Of a stretch of DNA of 64,000 nt, positions 44,906-56,942 are shown in pieces. Position 1 is the first letter of the stretch; each line of letters opens with the position of its first letter. The position numbers were made by a program, and so were the translations under genes. Source of the DNA: Wolfiporia cocos (Eukaryota; Basidiomycota; Agaricomycetes; Polyporales; Phaeolaceae); contig JACCLO010000048.1 of assembly GCA_029448655.1 (NCBI GenBank), positions 22,412-86,411 of the forward strand, written 5' to 3'. Under the pieces are notes generated by a model. That model did not search any database. It was not told the origin of the DNA and was given only the letters and a program-made list of their open reading frames with translations.

Positions 44906-45880
44906 GTGTTATCACGCCCACACCGTCCGCCCTATGCCTTAATTACTGCGTCTGTGTCCATCTTGTCTTCATCCCGCCGCGGTGACAGCGTTGCGGTGCT
45001 CGCTCCTCTCGACGTGGTCCCGCTGAACACGAAGCAGCACGCGGCGCTATCGGGCTGGGACACGCTCCGTGGCCCACGGCGCGTGCTCTACGCCTTGCAG
45101 TCAGGTGTCCTGCGTCCCGTTTGCCGCGATCGGTCCCGCATATATAGTAACTCTTCATATGCACTCGCACTCACCCCCTGGAAGCATCCCTCGCACACGT
45201 AGTCTCGCCGACCGTCACGACGCTGCCCGCGATACACCTCTCCACGTCCTTCCCCTGCGCCCGGGCGCCACACGACGCAAACGGGCAGGCAGACTGGGAG
45301 GAGGACGTATCTGCGCTCTTTCAGTAGGCTGGAATGGCATGCCTACACGCACAGCGGTGAGCTGCGCCATCTCCCTTTCACACGCCGATCTCACCTCACT
45401 CACTCGGCCGCGGCAGGCCGCACGCTGGCGACGCTACCGACCCTTACGTTGCCGTCTACGCGCCGCCCGCGCCGGCGTCCGTCGCAGACGCGGTGCACGT
45501 CCGGTGGACCGGCCTCCTCCACACGCCGTTTGTGACTGACGTCGCGACCGCGCTCATGTTCATCCCCTTCCCTTCCAATCCCTGCCCTCTCATAGCGGCT
45601 CGGTGCTGATTTATTGATATGGTAACTCCGGGCGCCGGGCGCCGGCCACACTTGCTGCTGTGACCGTGCACGGCGTCCCGACTGTGCCTGCGGCGTATGT
45701 TCATGCTGATACTAAGAGGACGGTGCCGCTCGCGCCGTGGGCGGGGTCAGAGGACACGTGATGCTTGCTCCTTGGGAGGAACGAGGAGGGCCGGGAGGAG
45801 GAGGACGTGTGGACGCTGGCGGAGACTAGTGTGGGAAAATGGGACGAGCTGGTGGGTGGGTGATCGAATCCTCCTCCGAA
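44906..45880 (+). pseudogene. Rpp40-like RNase P/MRP subunit, two nonsense codons
   Basis: Plus-strand exons give VAVLAPLDVVPLNTKQ, then after an intron SLAHVVSPTVTTLP and WEEDVSALFQ, then (after GTGAGC...GGCAG) DPYVAVYAPPAPA and HVRWTGLLHTPFV, and later AAVTVHGVPTVPAAYV and VWTLAETSVGKWDELV. The order LY-W-LG, V-GF-PVSW, and a terminal vg-wD resembles the Rpp40 family (40-kDa subunit of RNase P/MRP, tRNA and rRNA processing). Two positions expected to be Trp are stops: TAG after ALFQ (about 45,325) and TGA after GSEDT (about 45,759). Both are one transition from TGG. The gene lies tail-to-tail with nothing and divergent from MSH4 by about 280 bp. Confidence 0.45.
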
Positions 45881-47009
45881 CCCCGGCCATAGGTTTCGAC
45901 ACTGATCGCAATATTGGTCTCCCACTCGAAGCTCAAGCGCTCACTATCCTCGCCAATCGAGACGTCATCCTCGAAGACTTCGAGCAGGTGCGGCACTATT
46001 TCACGACGCCCCAGCTTCGCAGGTACCTCCTCTTCGATCAAATGCTTCGCGCCGGTCCGATCGACCTCGGGGAGTTCGCGCTGCCGGGTGGCTACGAAGC
46101 TTTACGGTCGCTATGGGCAGAGGATCTACGGTGCCCTCACCAGTTCTCGGAGTATGACTCCACTGCCAACACGACGATCGTTCACGGGCAGCCACTTCCC
46201 CCTGGGTTCTTCGATCCGCCGACTACCCCTCACGCCGAGGACAGGGACGCACTCACACCAGTGCAGATCGCTACGTGTGCCGGGCCAGCTGTGTTGATTT
46301 CTTTTGCACACTCGTCTCGTTGCTGTCAGAGCTGAAAATAACAACGATTCTCGGAGACCGGCTCGACCCTTCGAGCATCAAGGCTGGTAAGACAACTCCA
46401 GGCTCCGACGGCAAAGAAGAGCGTGTTGTTCGAACACTTGGCAGGCGCGAGATCAGCGCCGAGCTCATTGTACGCATCCTCACTTTTTTGAGAATCAGCA
46501 TCATGTACTCATGCTATTTTAAGCTACTTTGCACTGGTCAGAAATCTATTACCGATCTTGTCGCACGGGCAATTTCAGATGCAGTTATACTCGATGGATC
46601 GAAGAAAGACTCATACGTGTCAAGCGAACAATGCAGGTCGCTGTCCCAAGTAATCCCGCTGCGCCCGACATGCTAGTAGATTCTGCCACGGAGGGTGGTG
46701 ATGAACATTTGCACGTACCACATCCGCACTTATTCGCTAGGGATCAAGCAGACTCGTCAAACGACGACTTCGAGCAATTTACGCCTGGCCCTCCGATGAT
46801 CAAGACTACGCTCTGTCTCGTGAGCAACCCCCCCTCCCTCCTTTCCTAGTTGCTGTTTGGTGCCTCATAAGACTTCATTTATAGACTAAACAGCTATATG
46901 AGGTTGACGGAGAAGTGGGCGCGAAGATGGATGGGATGCCGGACTTGGAGGCGCATCGGATGTGGCAGTTCTATGGCGTTGAGACCGACGGAGACAAGAT
47001 GTATGAGTG
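45881..47009 (+). CDS. Hypothetical protein, multi-exon
   Basis: A well-behaved plus-strand frame from about 45,888 encodes DTDRNIGLPLEAQALTILAN, RRYLLFDQMLRAGPIDLGEF and LPPGFFDPPTTPHAED. Further segments follow near 46,280-46,480 (FFCTLVSLLSELKITTILGD, GRREISAELIVRIL) and a last exon, QLYEVDGEVGAKMDGMPDLE, to the TGA at 47,007-47,009. I could not set all the introns or name the family. It may start upstream and be continuous with the Rpp40-like gene, but the content differs. Confidence 0.4.
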
Positions 47010-47380
47010 ATTGGCTCTCGTATGCATTGTTCGGACATTCTTGTCACTCTACGCCAGCTTTGGTTATGCTTCTTTCTTGTCTTGTACCATTATCGCATAC
47101 CTCGCCCTGAAGACAAACGAGCGGCAAGGGTGGCTACTTTCTGCTAATGAGAAATATCATATACCATACATATACCAGCTATGTTTGAAGCGTCCGCAGA
47201 AGCACAAGCTTGTATTCTGGACAACGTCGGCTCGAATCGGCGTCTTAATTCAGAGATGTCTAGTAGCGCGTGCGTTGCGTCGCGTCACGTATTTGTGATG
47301 GATGTGACACTACGCGTTTCCGCGTCGCGCCTTGTTCTTGACAGCCATACTAGTTACTCCTTGTACACCCACCACTTGAA

Positions 47381-50300
47381 ATGTCTGCCTCCGATTCTCC
47401 TTTCAAATTGCTGCAGCAGACTATCTCAAAATCTCGCGCCAAGAATAGCAAAAGTCTAGCAGAGGCCCTCGAGAAGGTGTCCTCCCACCTCGTCTTACTC
47501 GTAAGGCAGCTATTTGGGGCTCAGTGGATGTCTGTTCATCATCATATAGAATTTATCCACGATATCCGAGCAAGCATCCAAAGTGTTATCTCAGTGTCTG
47601 CGCAGGCCCCTTCTTCCCATATACTCTGCTTTTCCGCAGCCTGCCCTTGAAGCCGCTGCCGCGATTTTCTACAAGGTCTATCACGAGAAGGTTCTCCCAA
47701 CTCTTAGAAAGCAGCAGAATGAGCAACAGGGGTTATGGGAAGGAGTGCTCAACTCTCTCTTGTCCGGTGTTCTCGTATGCTTTAGTTCGATGTTTACGCT
47801 TTGTCCGGGAAGCTGACTATGTCCAGGATTTTCTCGATGAAAGTGAAAACGGTAATCTCCATCCCCATTCCCTTCTTCAGATGGGCTCATGGGTGCGCTA
47901 GACAAAGGCAAAAGTAGCAAAGCAAAGGACGTCATAGCAGCCACGCTTTTTCCCAATCTATGCGACATATGTTTCTCACCAACTGCTCCGATGATAAGTA
48001 CTGGTTTACGATGCACTGTACGGTCTCTTACACCTTTATTTATGCGCCAAACTTACACTCATTTCGACATTACCAGGCATATACTCTTCTCGCCGATTCT
48101 GCTGCGATGCATCACGCCAATCAACACACGCTTCGTGACGACCAAATCCTTGGAGGGTGAGCCTGATTCCATTTTACCTTACTATGCCGCATACCATTTC
48201 TTGTGCGTAGTCGTCGCCTCGGAGCCACCATCTGGCGCACCAAAGGTAAGCTCTCTCGAAGCAGCGTCATGTCAGATTCCGATACCATGATCCAGATTTC
48301 CTTCCTCTGGAGAGCTTGTTGACGCTATTTGCGCGTCTATTGCCTTCAACGAAGGGGGCTGCCTCCGGTCGCGCAAACCGTACTGCATTCATCCAGTCTG
48401 TGTTCAGCAAGTCGTCTCCCCCGGAAACCACCAGCATCGGACAAAAAGGTCACGGGGCTGCTTGAGAACGTGCCCTCGGAGGACTGGGACGTGACCTCAC
48501 GGAAGATTGCCGAAGCACTGGCTGCTGGCGACCGGACTTTGTGAGTAACTTAAGCTGCCGTATTATCACGCTGACCGGCGCCATATAGCCCGCAGCCTTT
48601 TGCGATAGAAGAAGTCTGTGCCTGTGGGCAAACACAACGATGCGATAGGCTATATGTCGATCCCAAGGCAATACTCGTGAACATGCTCATAGAAGTGTGC
48701 CTTTTGACCTTATTCGATGTCCGTCATACGGCGAGCTGATTATATGTTCATACATCGATACAGGATAACCAATATGAATCCCTGACAATCTCATACACTT
48801 CCATACACAAAATAGATATCCTGCGCGAGCGTTCTGGCGAGGAGAGGGTCGGCGCGCAGGTGCAAATTGTCATGTGCAGTCCTCCTATTCTCGGAGGAGA
48901 ACCGATAACCTCTGGCATAGACGAAAGCGGCCCAGTTGTAACGTTTACTCTTACGAGCGGCGATCTGGACAGATTCGCAAATGCGTTGCGCGACAGAGGT
49001 CAAGTAAGAAAGCGTAGCTTATACTTTCTATCTGGTTTGCGAGTGCTGACACGGTATCGTAATGCAGGGACAGAAGTATAGAGAGATACTCCCACCGAAG
49101 CTATCACTAGCGACGTCGCCACTGGTTTTAGATTTTGACACCCAGGGCAAGCCGATGAAACAACTAAGCCAATCCGAGGTGCGCTAAATTGATCGCATTC
49201 TTCCATGACTGATCTCCACTCACTAGAGGATTGAGAAAGTCCAACAATGTGAGTATCACACAATCCATAGCATCCGCGCTCATCAACACTGTCAACTTTC
49301 CGCTAGTCTACAATACCAACCAAAGCAGTGACGAACTCAGCTGCGGATCAGACCTTGATAACGCGACTAGTTCGAGATCTTCTGCTATCGACGAACGTCA
49401 GTCTATGAAATCTACGCCCCATATGCGTTCGAAAAATGTCCGAAGAGAAGCCTTTGGCGCAAGCGATGAGGAACTATGTGATCCATCTGACGTCGACTCG
49501 GTTCTGCTGGCCCCGCCTCAACGTAGGCAACGGTCGGAAGGCCCTAGAGTAATCTCCACTAGGTCAGCCAAATCGTCCGAATCCCGACTTGCCGGGAAAA
49601 CCCGCAAGTCGACCAATAACTCTGTTGCCGCCAAGGCCTACAAGAGAAAGCGAGATTCTACTGAGTGCAGCGAAGACGGTCCTAACTCAGATAAGCTGGC
49701 AGAGGACGCTGTTGCCAATAAACGATCCAAGACTTCCCCGACAGGTCGTAGCGCTCTTTGCACACCAGATCCTCCAGAGCGCACGGAATCTCAGGTGCTT
49801 CAGCCTCGTTCTACAGCGGCGACTAGGGCAACCAACAGATATCACGGCGAAAAGGAGAAAATATGTTCTCCTACCTCATGCTCCCACATGATTGACTATG
49901 GTGCTCTACCCGAATCCGATCCATTTTCGTCTACTCGGAACACGTTGTCTCCTCTCACAGCTTTGTTTGCTCGTCGCAAGAAGGCCGACAATAAGCCTGC
50001 CCTGGAAAGCAAAGCCCCTCAGTCGAGCACGACCAAAGGTAGACCTCATAAAGCAAAGCTCTGGAAGACAAAACCGTCTCCGCCGGGCCCTATCATCTAC
50101 CAGGGAGCCTCGGACGACGATCCGTTATGTGACAGGCATGAGCTATCTGACACGTTCGTCGAGGACGAACCTGTCGAAGAGACTAAGGAAAATCAATCGG
50201 AAGTAAAAATCAAGACACACGCAAAGCATGTGGTCCCTGCTCTCGCAGCCAGTGCTTCGACAACGGACAAAAGGGTATGTTTGTTCTCTTGCGTTCTCGT

Positions 50301-51765
50301 GATTGATGAGAAAGCCATATCATGGTCGTGGACTACAGAGGGTCGAAATGTCGAACCCTGCCTTGCAAGAGAAAGCTCACCCATTGTCAGGTTCTACCAA
50401 CATTGCTAAGGCGCGTGTACCGTGACACTTTCTACGCCATACGCTAATACTAAAACAGTCCACAAGCAAAAAGAGAAAGATTGCGCCATGGGCCAACCTC
50501 ACTTCTGAAGCCCCTCACAGATCTGCGACTGTAGACAACAGTACGAGCGGAGTTCCTGGTGTTCACCATGAAGAAACCATACAGCCTACACTGAATACTT
50601 TGGGATGCACATCTCTGTCCAAGAAGTCTATGTCATCATCCGCATCTGAAAGCCTCTTGACGGGATCTGGTAATGTTCATACAGGGCCTCTGCCTGAGGA
50701 GCCAGCCACCGCTGAAGATTCTATGTCAGACATCTCCGAAGTTGCCAACAAGGCGATACATGCGACCATAGCAGATTCCATGCTCGGAACGAATACCACA
50801 CCAAGATCCGATCGTATACATTCTCCTGCTCCTCTCGTCATTCCCTCTCCGGAAAAGCTTGAGCAAACTGATTTTGAGTTGACGGAGGTAACATCTACCC
50901 CAATTGGCAAGGTTGTTGAGGTCGATGATTGTGCAGGAGACTCTGTCTCCACGAGAAAGACCCATCCTAGACATTCCGTTACCTTCGCGCCAGTCGTGGA
51001 AGAATGCGAACCGTTGCCGGAGTTGAACTTTGAGATTGGTTCTCGGAGTCAGCCCACATCGCTGAGCCCATACAAGCGAGAGAGGGCTACTGGTAAACTT
51101 ATCCATAGATACAACGGCGCACTTCTGACTTTTGTTGTTAGTGTCACTGGGACTGCTGCTGCAGGATATTGAACACGAGCCTTTCATAGGGCGACGTGAA
51201 CGTGGCTCATTCCGGAAAACAAATATAACGGGTGCTGGGAACCGCTCGCGGTGCAAGGAAGCCACTGCAAATGTCCAAGACATCGAAGATGTTCTGCGGG
51301 AGTTGCATCAGGTGCCGTAGAAGCTGCTAAGGATATTGCGGTATGCTGAGTATGTGCTCGACCCTCGCAGGCTATTTTCGGCAAGATCACGGATCGCTTT
51401 GACAGCGTACGTGAAGAAGTGCACATTGATCGGAGTGCAATCCTCCGGGAGGCAGCGCAGGATCCTATGCACATGCGTGCGGATAGGTGTGTGCTGACTG
51501 CCCATACATACTTCGCATTCTTGCGGACCTGCTGATCCCTGTGAACGGCCACTGCAGTGTCGCCCACTTCAACCGCCTTATCGACCTCGAGGCCGAATAT
51601 GCGTCCTCTGGGCGTGCTGTCATTGACAGTTTGGAAGAGTTGCTTCGCGCAAATGAAGGGATATGCTGCAAAATAGAAGAGACGATAAAGAGCATCGATC
51701 GTACAACACTCGTTGGAAGGATGCCGGTGGTCCTAGTGGAAATTCCCGCGAGCCTGAGACAGTGA
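47381..51765 (+). CDS. Candidate meiotic axis protein (Red1/SYCP2-like layout)
   Basis: The gene starts MSASDSPFKLLQQTIS and has many short introns. Region 1 (about 47,381-48,560) is helical, ARM-like (LSTISEQASKVLSQCLRR, AFPQPALEAAAAIFYKVY). Region 2 (about 48,590-49,250) is strand-rich (YESLTISYTSIHKIDI, VQIVMCSPP, GPVVTFTLTSGDLDRFANAL), like a PH fold. Region 3 (49,250-51,100) is long, Ser/Lys-rich and disordered with basic patches. Region 4 (51,270-51,765) is a predicted coiled coil (DIEDVLRE, AIFGKITDRFDSVREEV, FNRLIDLEAEYASSGRAVID). ARM, PH, disordered linker and coiled coil is the order of the Red1/SYCP2 axis-core proteins; this is inference from layout. A one-base frame change at a GGG run near 51,298 interrupts the coiled coil. 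Confidence 0.4.
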
Positions 51766-53016
51766 AAGGAATACAACCATGTTATAGTAGAGAACGCGGT
51801 GAGTTCGCTCGATATCACAAACGCTCTAGTACAAATCATTGCATGTTGATCATCACATGCAGCTGTAGCATGAAACAGGAAACAAGACACAGCTGTATAC
51901 AAGCGATCGGTCCACGCACGCCTCAGAAGGGATAGTGTTAGTTTACATGACCATTGCAAGCGGAAGGTGATATGTGCAATGCATGTAACTCTCACCTAAC
52001 TACCGTCATCCGGCATTCGATACTCAAATAACTTGTTGTTCTAACAATGGTATGCCAATAACCCCGTGCAAAACCACCTAGCATTCCAACGCAGCATGAG
52101 GAAGCTAAAGTATTCGCCGTGACACCTCGCTACCCAGCTTCCTTTGTTCATACCGTCTCGATACAGAGCACCTTGTGTTATGCATCCATCGGGCTCATCT
52201 CGACCACTGTTGGGGCGCGGCCACTCCTCGCCGGTGTGGCACCCTTCTCTTCCCATCCCGCGCGCCACACTATCTTCCATTTTCCACACTCTCGTTGAAT
52301 GGTTACTTCTTCCATCATTGCCGAACACGCTCTCTGACACCCGTAACATAAGTTTATATCCAATGACGGCGACAGCCTGAGACATTGTTTCACGGCATTG
52401 CGGCGGGTCTCTTGGCACGGAAAGATTAGGTTTACTTCTCAATAAAATCGGCTATGAGCACAGCTGTGCACGCATCAAAGCACGCATTGGTGAGCCGATT
52501 TGCTATCGACCTCCGCCATTATGTGGGCTGGAACTGCATCAGAATGGTGCCTGTGCGCAGCACACATGAAAGCGTGAAGGGGACTTGCTAGGTGCACCAT
52601 TCACGAAGGGTTCACGAGCCTAGACGATCATTGCGAGATGAACGGGCGTGGTGTCTCACTGTGCCTTGCGAACAAGTGCCTCGCTAGTGCAGATGCATTT
52701 GGGTGACGGGGATCGCGAGATGAACGGACTTCTCACTCTGAGTGCGAGTGAGAGTCGACTTCGTGATCGCGTACTAGCTTGCCGTGAATTGGAAGGGATT
52801 AATATGGATCGTAAACGCCCAGCGCCACCGATGCCGCGAGTCGGCACACTGGTTTGTCAGCATGGGACCCTGGACACCATGCATATATGGTCACCGGAGC
52901 ACTGGTTGCCGTCCAGTGCAGCGTGGTGACTCTTGCTTACTGATAGGTAGACTCGCATCTCTCCTATTGACTGCCACCACCACAGCCCTCCCCCTCCCAA
53001 GCCCAAGCACGGTGTC
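51766..53016. other. Intergenic, no supported gene
   Basis: Overlapping short frames on both strands; none has codon use or motifs of a gene. A GTGAACGGG-type word with CGTGAAGGGG (52,570-52,740) repeats loosely. Confidence 0.3.
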
Positions 53017-55683
53017 ATGTCATCGGGTTTGAAACGTCCCAGTGACACCCCATCATCACCACGCAAGAAGCCGCGTCCTCAATACAAAACTCTAAAGAGC
53101 TTAGTCGAGGAGGCAGCCAAAAAGGTCAACCGCTTGATTGAACATGTAAAAAAAGAGATATTGCCGCTTCTGCAGGAGGAGGGTCTTGGTACAGTTGGTG
53201 CTAAGCTCGCTATGAGTATTATGGGACTTGTGGTCAGTGCAGCTTCTGCTCCTGGAGAGAAGGAGTTGGGTGAAATGCAGTACTTGGAAGTACATATCAA
53301 CATCCCAGATGATTACCCAGATATGGCAAGTAGGCTTGCTATCTATTCCTGACGTCCCTAGTCCCAAGCTGACATGCACTCAAAAGAGTTACAACTGAAT
53401 GATTTGAATACACAATATGCGAACCTTGCCTTTTATTTCAGGGTACTGCTCAACTCCCTCCCTGCACCATCAGAATTTGCCAAGACGGACGTGTGGGCAG
53501 ACGTACAAAGAACCCGCGCAGCCATCTTATGTATGCGTCCCGTTGAAAAGAGCGGTGTGCCGATATGCACGCTCCACGATGTCTTTCGTCTTTTCCGAAT
53601 TCGACTTGGCACAGACCTTTCTTCAGCCACCGATGACCCTATCGCGGTTGCCTCCATCCGTGCTGCCGCCTTATTGTGCAACGAGATGGGAAACCCGTTC
53701 GACGATGAGAACGCACGCACAGCGAAATTTAACGAATGTGTTCAAGGACTGCTCCCTAACTTTAGGCTCAACCACAAATTTTTTCCCAAACTCGACCGTG
53801 CCGTATGCAAACCGGATGCAACGTTGTTCATGGACGAGGAGGAGATCTTCCCAGTTTGCCTGCGTGAGGACAAGCGTGAGGCGGGCGAAACTGACACAGA
53901 CTAGACTGTGGGACTCACACTATAACCTTATAGACGACTTGAAGATGTTGCAGAAGGTTGGTGAGGAGGCTAGTGGGCGCAAGCAGAGATGGTATGTAAC
54001 TGTGCGAATGCAGAGAACAAATCTAAGGCTTATCCGCAGTGATAGCCCTACTTATATACATGTTTTGTTTGGTTACCGGTAAGGGAGCCAAACATGAAGG
54101 TGGTCTGTGCGCAGACATAACTAATATGGTTTAGTCGTAAACTACCATAGACCATGTGCGCCGGTAATGGCCGCACCAGTAAGATCGTTTGTTTGGACCG
54201 TAGGTCCATGTTGTGGAAGTGGCTGTAGCTACGTTAGTAAGCCATGCATGTGATTATTATATTCCGGGATCGGGATATGAGTAATCGTAAGGTCATTGGC
54301 ATGTGATAACGAGCGGGCCGCTTATCCAATTGTACTGACATAGCCCGGTATCGGGATATGAGTAAGGCGCGTGACACCGGAGGTTAGTCCGCTGAGTCAT
54401 TGACGCGTACAAGCGTGTTATGTACGTGTTGTTATGACAAGTGGACGTATACCGCGTTGTGTACGTGTTGTTTGGTTGCGTGTACGTGTAGACGGGCGCT
54501 TAGCAGCGTAAATGTCTACAAGGTTGTAGAAATACCAGATAAATAGGTAAAAATACGGGAAAAATAGTGGCATGTCCCAAATCTGTGACAGAAACTGGCT
54601 ATGACGTCTACATGCAAGTGGCGCACGACTACTCGATTGTGGTCAAAACTCTTCGATGTGCATGAAGGCGGGTGCACCAATGTTTCTCCCATGCTTGTTG
54701 GGTATGTACTTTGAACCAAACATACATGTTCTTGGGCGCCCTTATGATTATCACACAGGACCCCATCTGTCCATGCAGGGCGGTTTTTATGATGGAGAGG
54801 ATTACATAGTGGAACCACTAAGTGCAATGTATTGTATGCTACCAGACGTCACCAAAGAGCGACAGAATCAGCTCGCACGGTTGCTGTATGCGCTCGCTAA
54901 AGGAGTAGAGGAGCTGAAGGAGTACGTTGCCCAACACAATAATGCCACTGTGGGATCAGGTTAATGTCGTCCTACAGGCTGGCTTCATCAACCGCTGAAC
55001 CACCCTCATTCCCTTGTGGCACCCCTCAAATCTACTCATCCTGCACGCTGTATGCCGACACCGCTGCCGACACCGCTGCCGACAAACCAAGCACTGGGAC
55101 CCTCACATTCAAGAAGCCTCTTGTCGTCGATCTCAACAACCGAGTGCTGTTCACAGCAACGTTGTCGACGACCTCTGCACGGGAGAAGTTGCCGGAGCAG
55201 ACACCTGTGGTTGTCAAGCTTGTCAGCGGTTCCTATGGCGAAGACATACATCGACTTCTGGCGAAGGAAGGCCTCGTGCCTACCCTCCATGGGTGTGTCT
55301 GCTTGGAAGGTGCTCCTGTTGCCTACATCATGGACCACTTGGATGGGGATTGGAAGCGCTTACACGACCTCTTACGTGATTTAACCCCTCTGTGCCGTAA
55401 GGCTATACGGGAATCATTGGAGAATGTTCTGAAATTGCTCAAGAAAAAGGGCTTCGTACACGGCGACCTTAGGTCGAGCAATATCATGGCGCGGATCGTT
55501 GACGAAGAAAAAGCGGAGATCAAGGTTGTCGACTTTGATTGGGCGGGCAAAGCCAGTCAGGTATTCTACCCTGCGATGCGCAACGAGTCCATCGGTTGGC
55601 CTGGTCGGCCCTGTGGTCCAATTGAAGCTGAGGATGACCGCGAACTGCTTGATTCGTGGTGGCCACGAGAAACCCATGTCTGA
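53017..55683 (+). pseudogene. Kinase-like gene broken by a solo LTR
   Basis: Exon 1 (53,017-53,329) encodes a Lys/Arg-rich start and a helical segment (LVEEAAKKVNRLIEHVKKEI). A 57-nt intron joins KLQLNDLNTQYANLAF at 53,387. The frame runs to REAGE at 53,891, where a solo LTR (53,892-54,590) interrupts. After it GYDVYMQVAHDYSIVVKTL continues, then in shifted frames MFLPCLLGMYFEPNI and the kinase-like C-lobe: VKLVSGSYG, LKKKGFVHGDLRSSNIM, VVDFDWAG and ELLDSWW. HGDL and DFD are the catalytic and metal-binding motifs of the kinase-like family expanded in mushrooms. Two frame changes (near 54,655 and 54,962) add to the LTR damage, so no full protein is made. Confidence 0.75.
53892..54590 (-). repeat. 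Solo LTR inside the kinase-like gene
   Basis: 699 bp, TGACACAGA-CTAGAC-TGTGGGACTCAC to ATCTGTGACA, with GAAAC on both sides (53,887-53,891 and 54,591-54,595). Read in reverse it begins TGTCACAGATTTGGGACATG like the remnant at 3,874. TATATAAGTAGGG precedes TTAGATTTGTTCTC. Confidence 0.92.
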
Positions 55684-56275
55684 TCGTTGTTTCAAAGAAT
55701 GCTTCACTCCTCCTTCTCTCGCTACATTTGTATGTAGTTTCCATTCTCGATGTGACTATACCAGCAATGCATACAACCAAAAATACTACGGCTGATCATG
55801 GTTTCGGTGATTTGCAAGCGATGCATTGTTGCGCGCTGGACACCATGCAGACAGTCTGAAGTCGCATACGGAGGCATCAGATCAGCCACAGCCCAGTTAA
55901 ATTAAATCCAGACACTGGCGGTGGTCCGTGCTTTCCTTTTTTTGCATTAGACATGTATGACTCCCTTGCACCTGTTTTGAATTATGTACCTTTGTCGTGA
56001 TTATATGGGCAGCAACACTTGCAGATGTTCGATGGTGCAACAAGCTGCAAGGCCAGATTGTAATATTGCACATTGAAATCTGACGCTGTGTGCTGCATCG
56101 AAAGGCGGTATACACCGGCTTGAGATCCGAGCAGTCATATGATTGCAACTTGTGTATCACGATGCAAATACAATCTCGAGCAATATGCCACAGTGGTCAG
56201 CGGTATGGATTGCATGACCCCAGCTCACATGTCTCTAAGCATGGTTTTAACGGGTCACCACAGGTTGATGATTCC
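55684..56275. other. Intergenic, no supported gene
   Basis: 3' flank of the kinase-like gene. The short frames lack support. Confidence 0.3.
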
Positions 56276-56518
56276 TCATATATTGTATGGATATGTTGGC
56301 TCTCTGACAATGTCGAGAACGATTTGCATGTGGCTTCGCTCATTCTGCGGTCCATTCTTAATATACTTGGCTGTTGCAGATATGGTGACGTGGAAAATGG
56401 ACGTCTCCCCCAGGTCCTCGCCGTACAGCATCTTAGCCAAAGCATAGTGGGGGATATTGTGCTTCTCGAGGTAGGCATTGATCTTGATGTAGTGAACGAT
56501 TTCATTGATGCATTTGGT
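56276..56518 (-). pseudogene. Orphan terminal exon, unknown family
   Basis: The minus strand is open for 81 codons with C/G-ending codons typical of the host genes: CINEIVHYIKINAYLEKHNI, PHYALAKMLYGEDLGETSI and NERSHMQIVLDIV, to a TGA at 56,276-56,278. A TAG just upstream of 56,518 would be the intron acceptor. No upstream partner exon was found, so it may be a gene fragment. Confidence 0.4.
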
Positions 56519-56942
56519 CTATATCACGTGCTGGTGTGGACCCAATACAATTCTCCAGCCGTAATGCAATAACCATTGCACCAAAAGGGCACAATGCCAA
56601 CTCTGTTGGCATCGGTGGGTCTCAGTACTTAAGCTATTATGGCACATGGTCGTGACATGCTCATGACAGTCTAGCAATACTGCTCCTTGATAATGATGCG
56701 TTTGACTTGGTCCGCACCCGTCCGCTCGGCCGACACATCCGTCGCACCAGAGTCCTCAACGGCCATGGAAGAGCTGTCAGCGTCATCTCCGCGTGCTTGC
56801 CCATGCAGTGTGAGACTCAACGTATAGTTGCATGCAGACCCTTTCCTCTTGCACCACGATGAGGGAGGAGTACTGTTAGAATCCCCCTGAGTCAGGTGCC
56901 AATTCTCAGGCAGCAGACACCAGTAGATCAGCAGCCCCTCCC
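56519..56942 (-). other. Flank of Gypsy-2 with a possible exon
   Basis: A minus-strand frame from the LTR edge to about 56,671 reads PENWHLTQGDSNSTPPSSW and GADQVKRIIIKEQYC. It might be a host exon cut by Gypsy-2. Outside the LTR the minus strand reads GGGAGGGGCTG, which resembles the Gypsy-2 polypurine tract. Confidence 0.25.
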
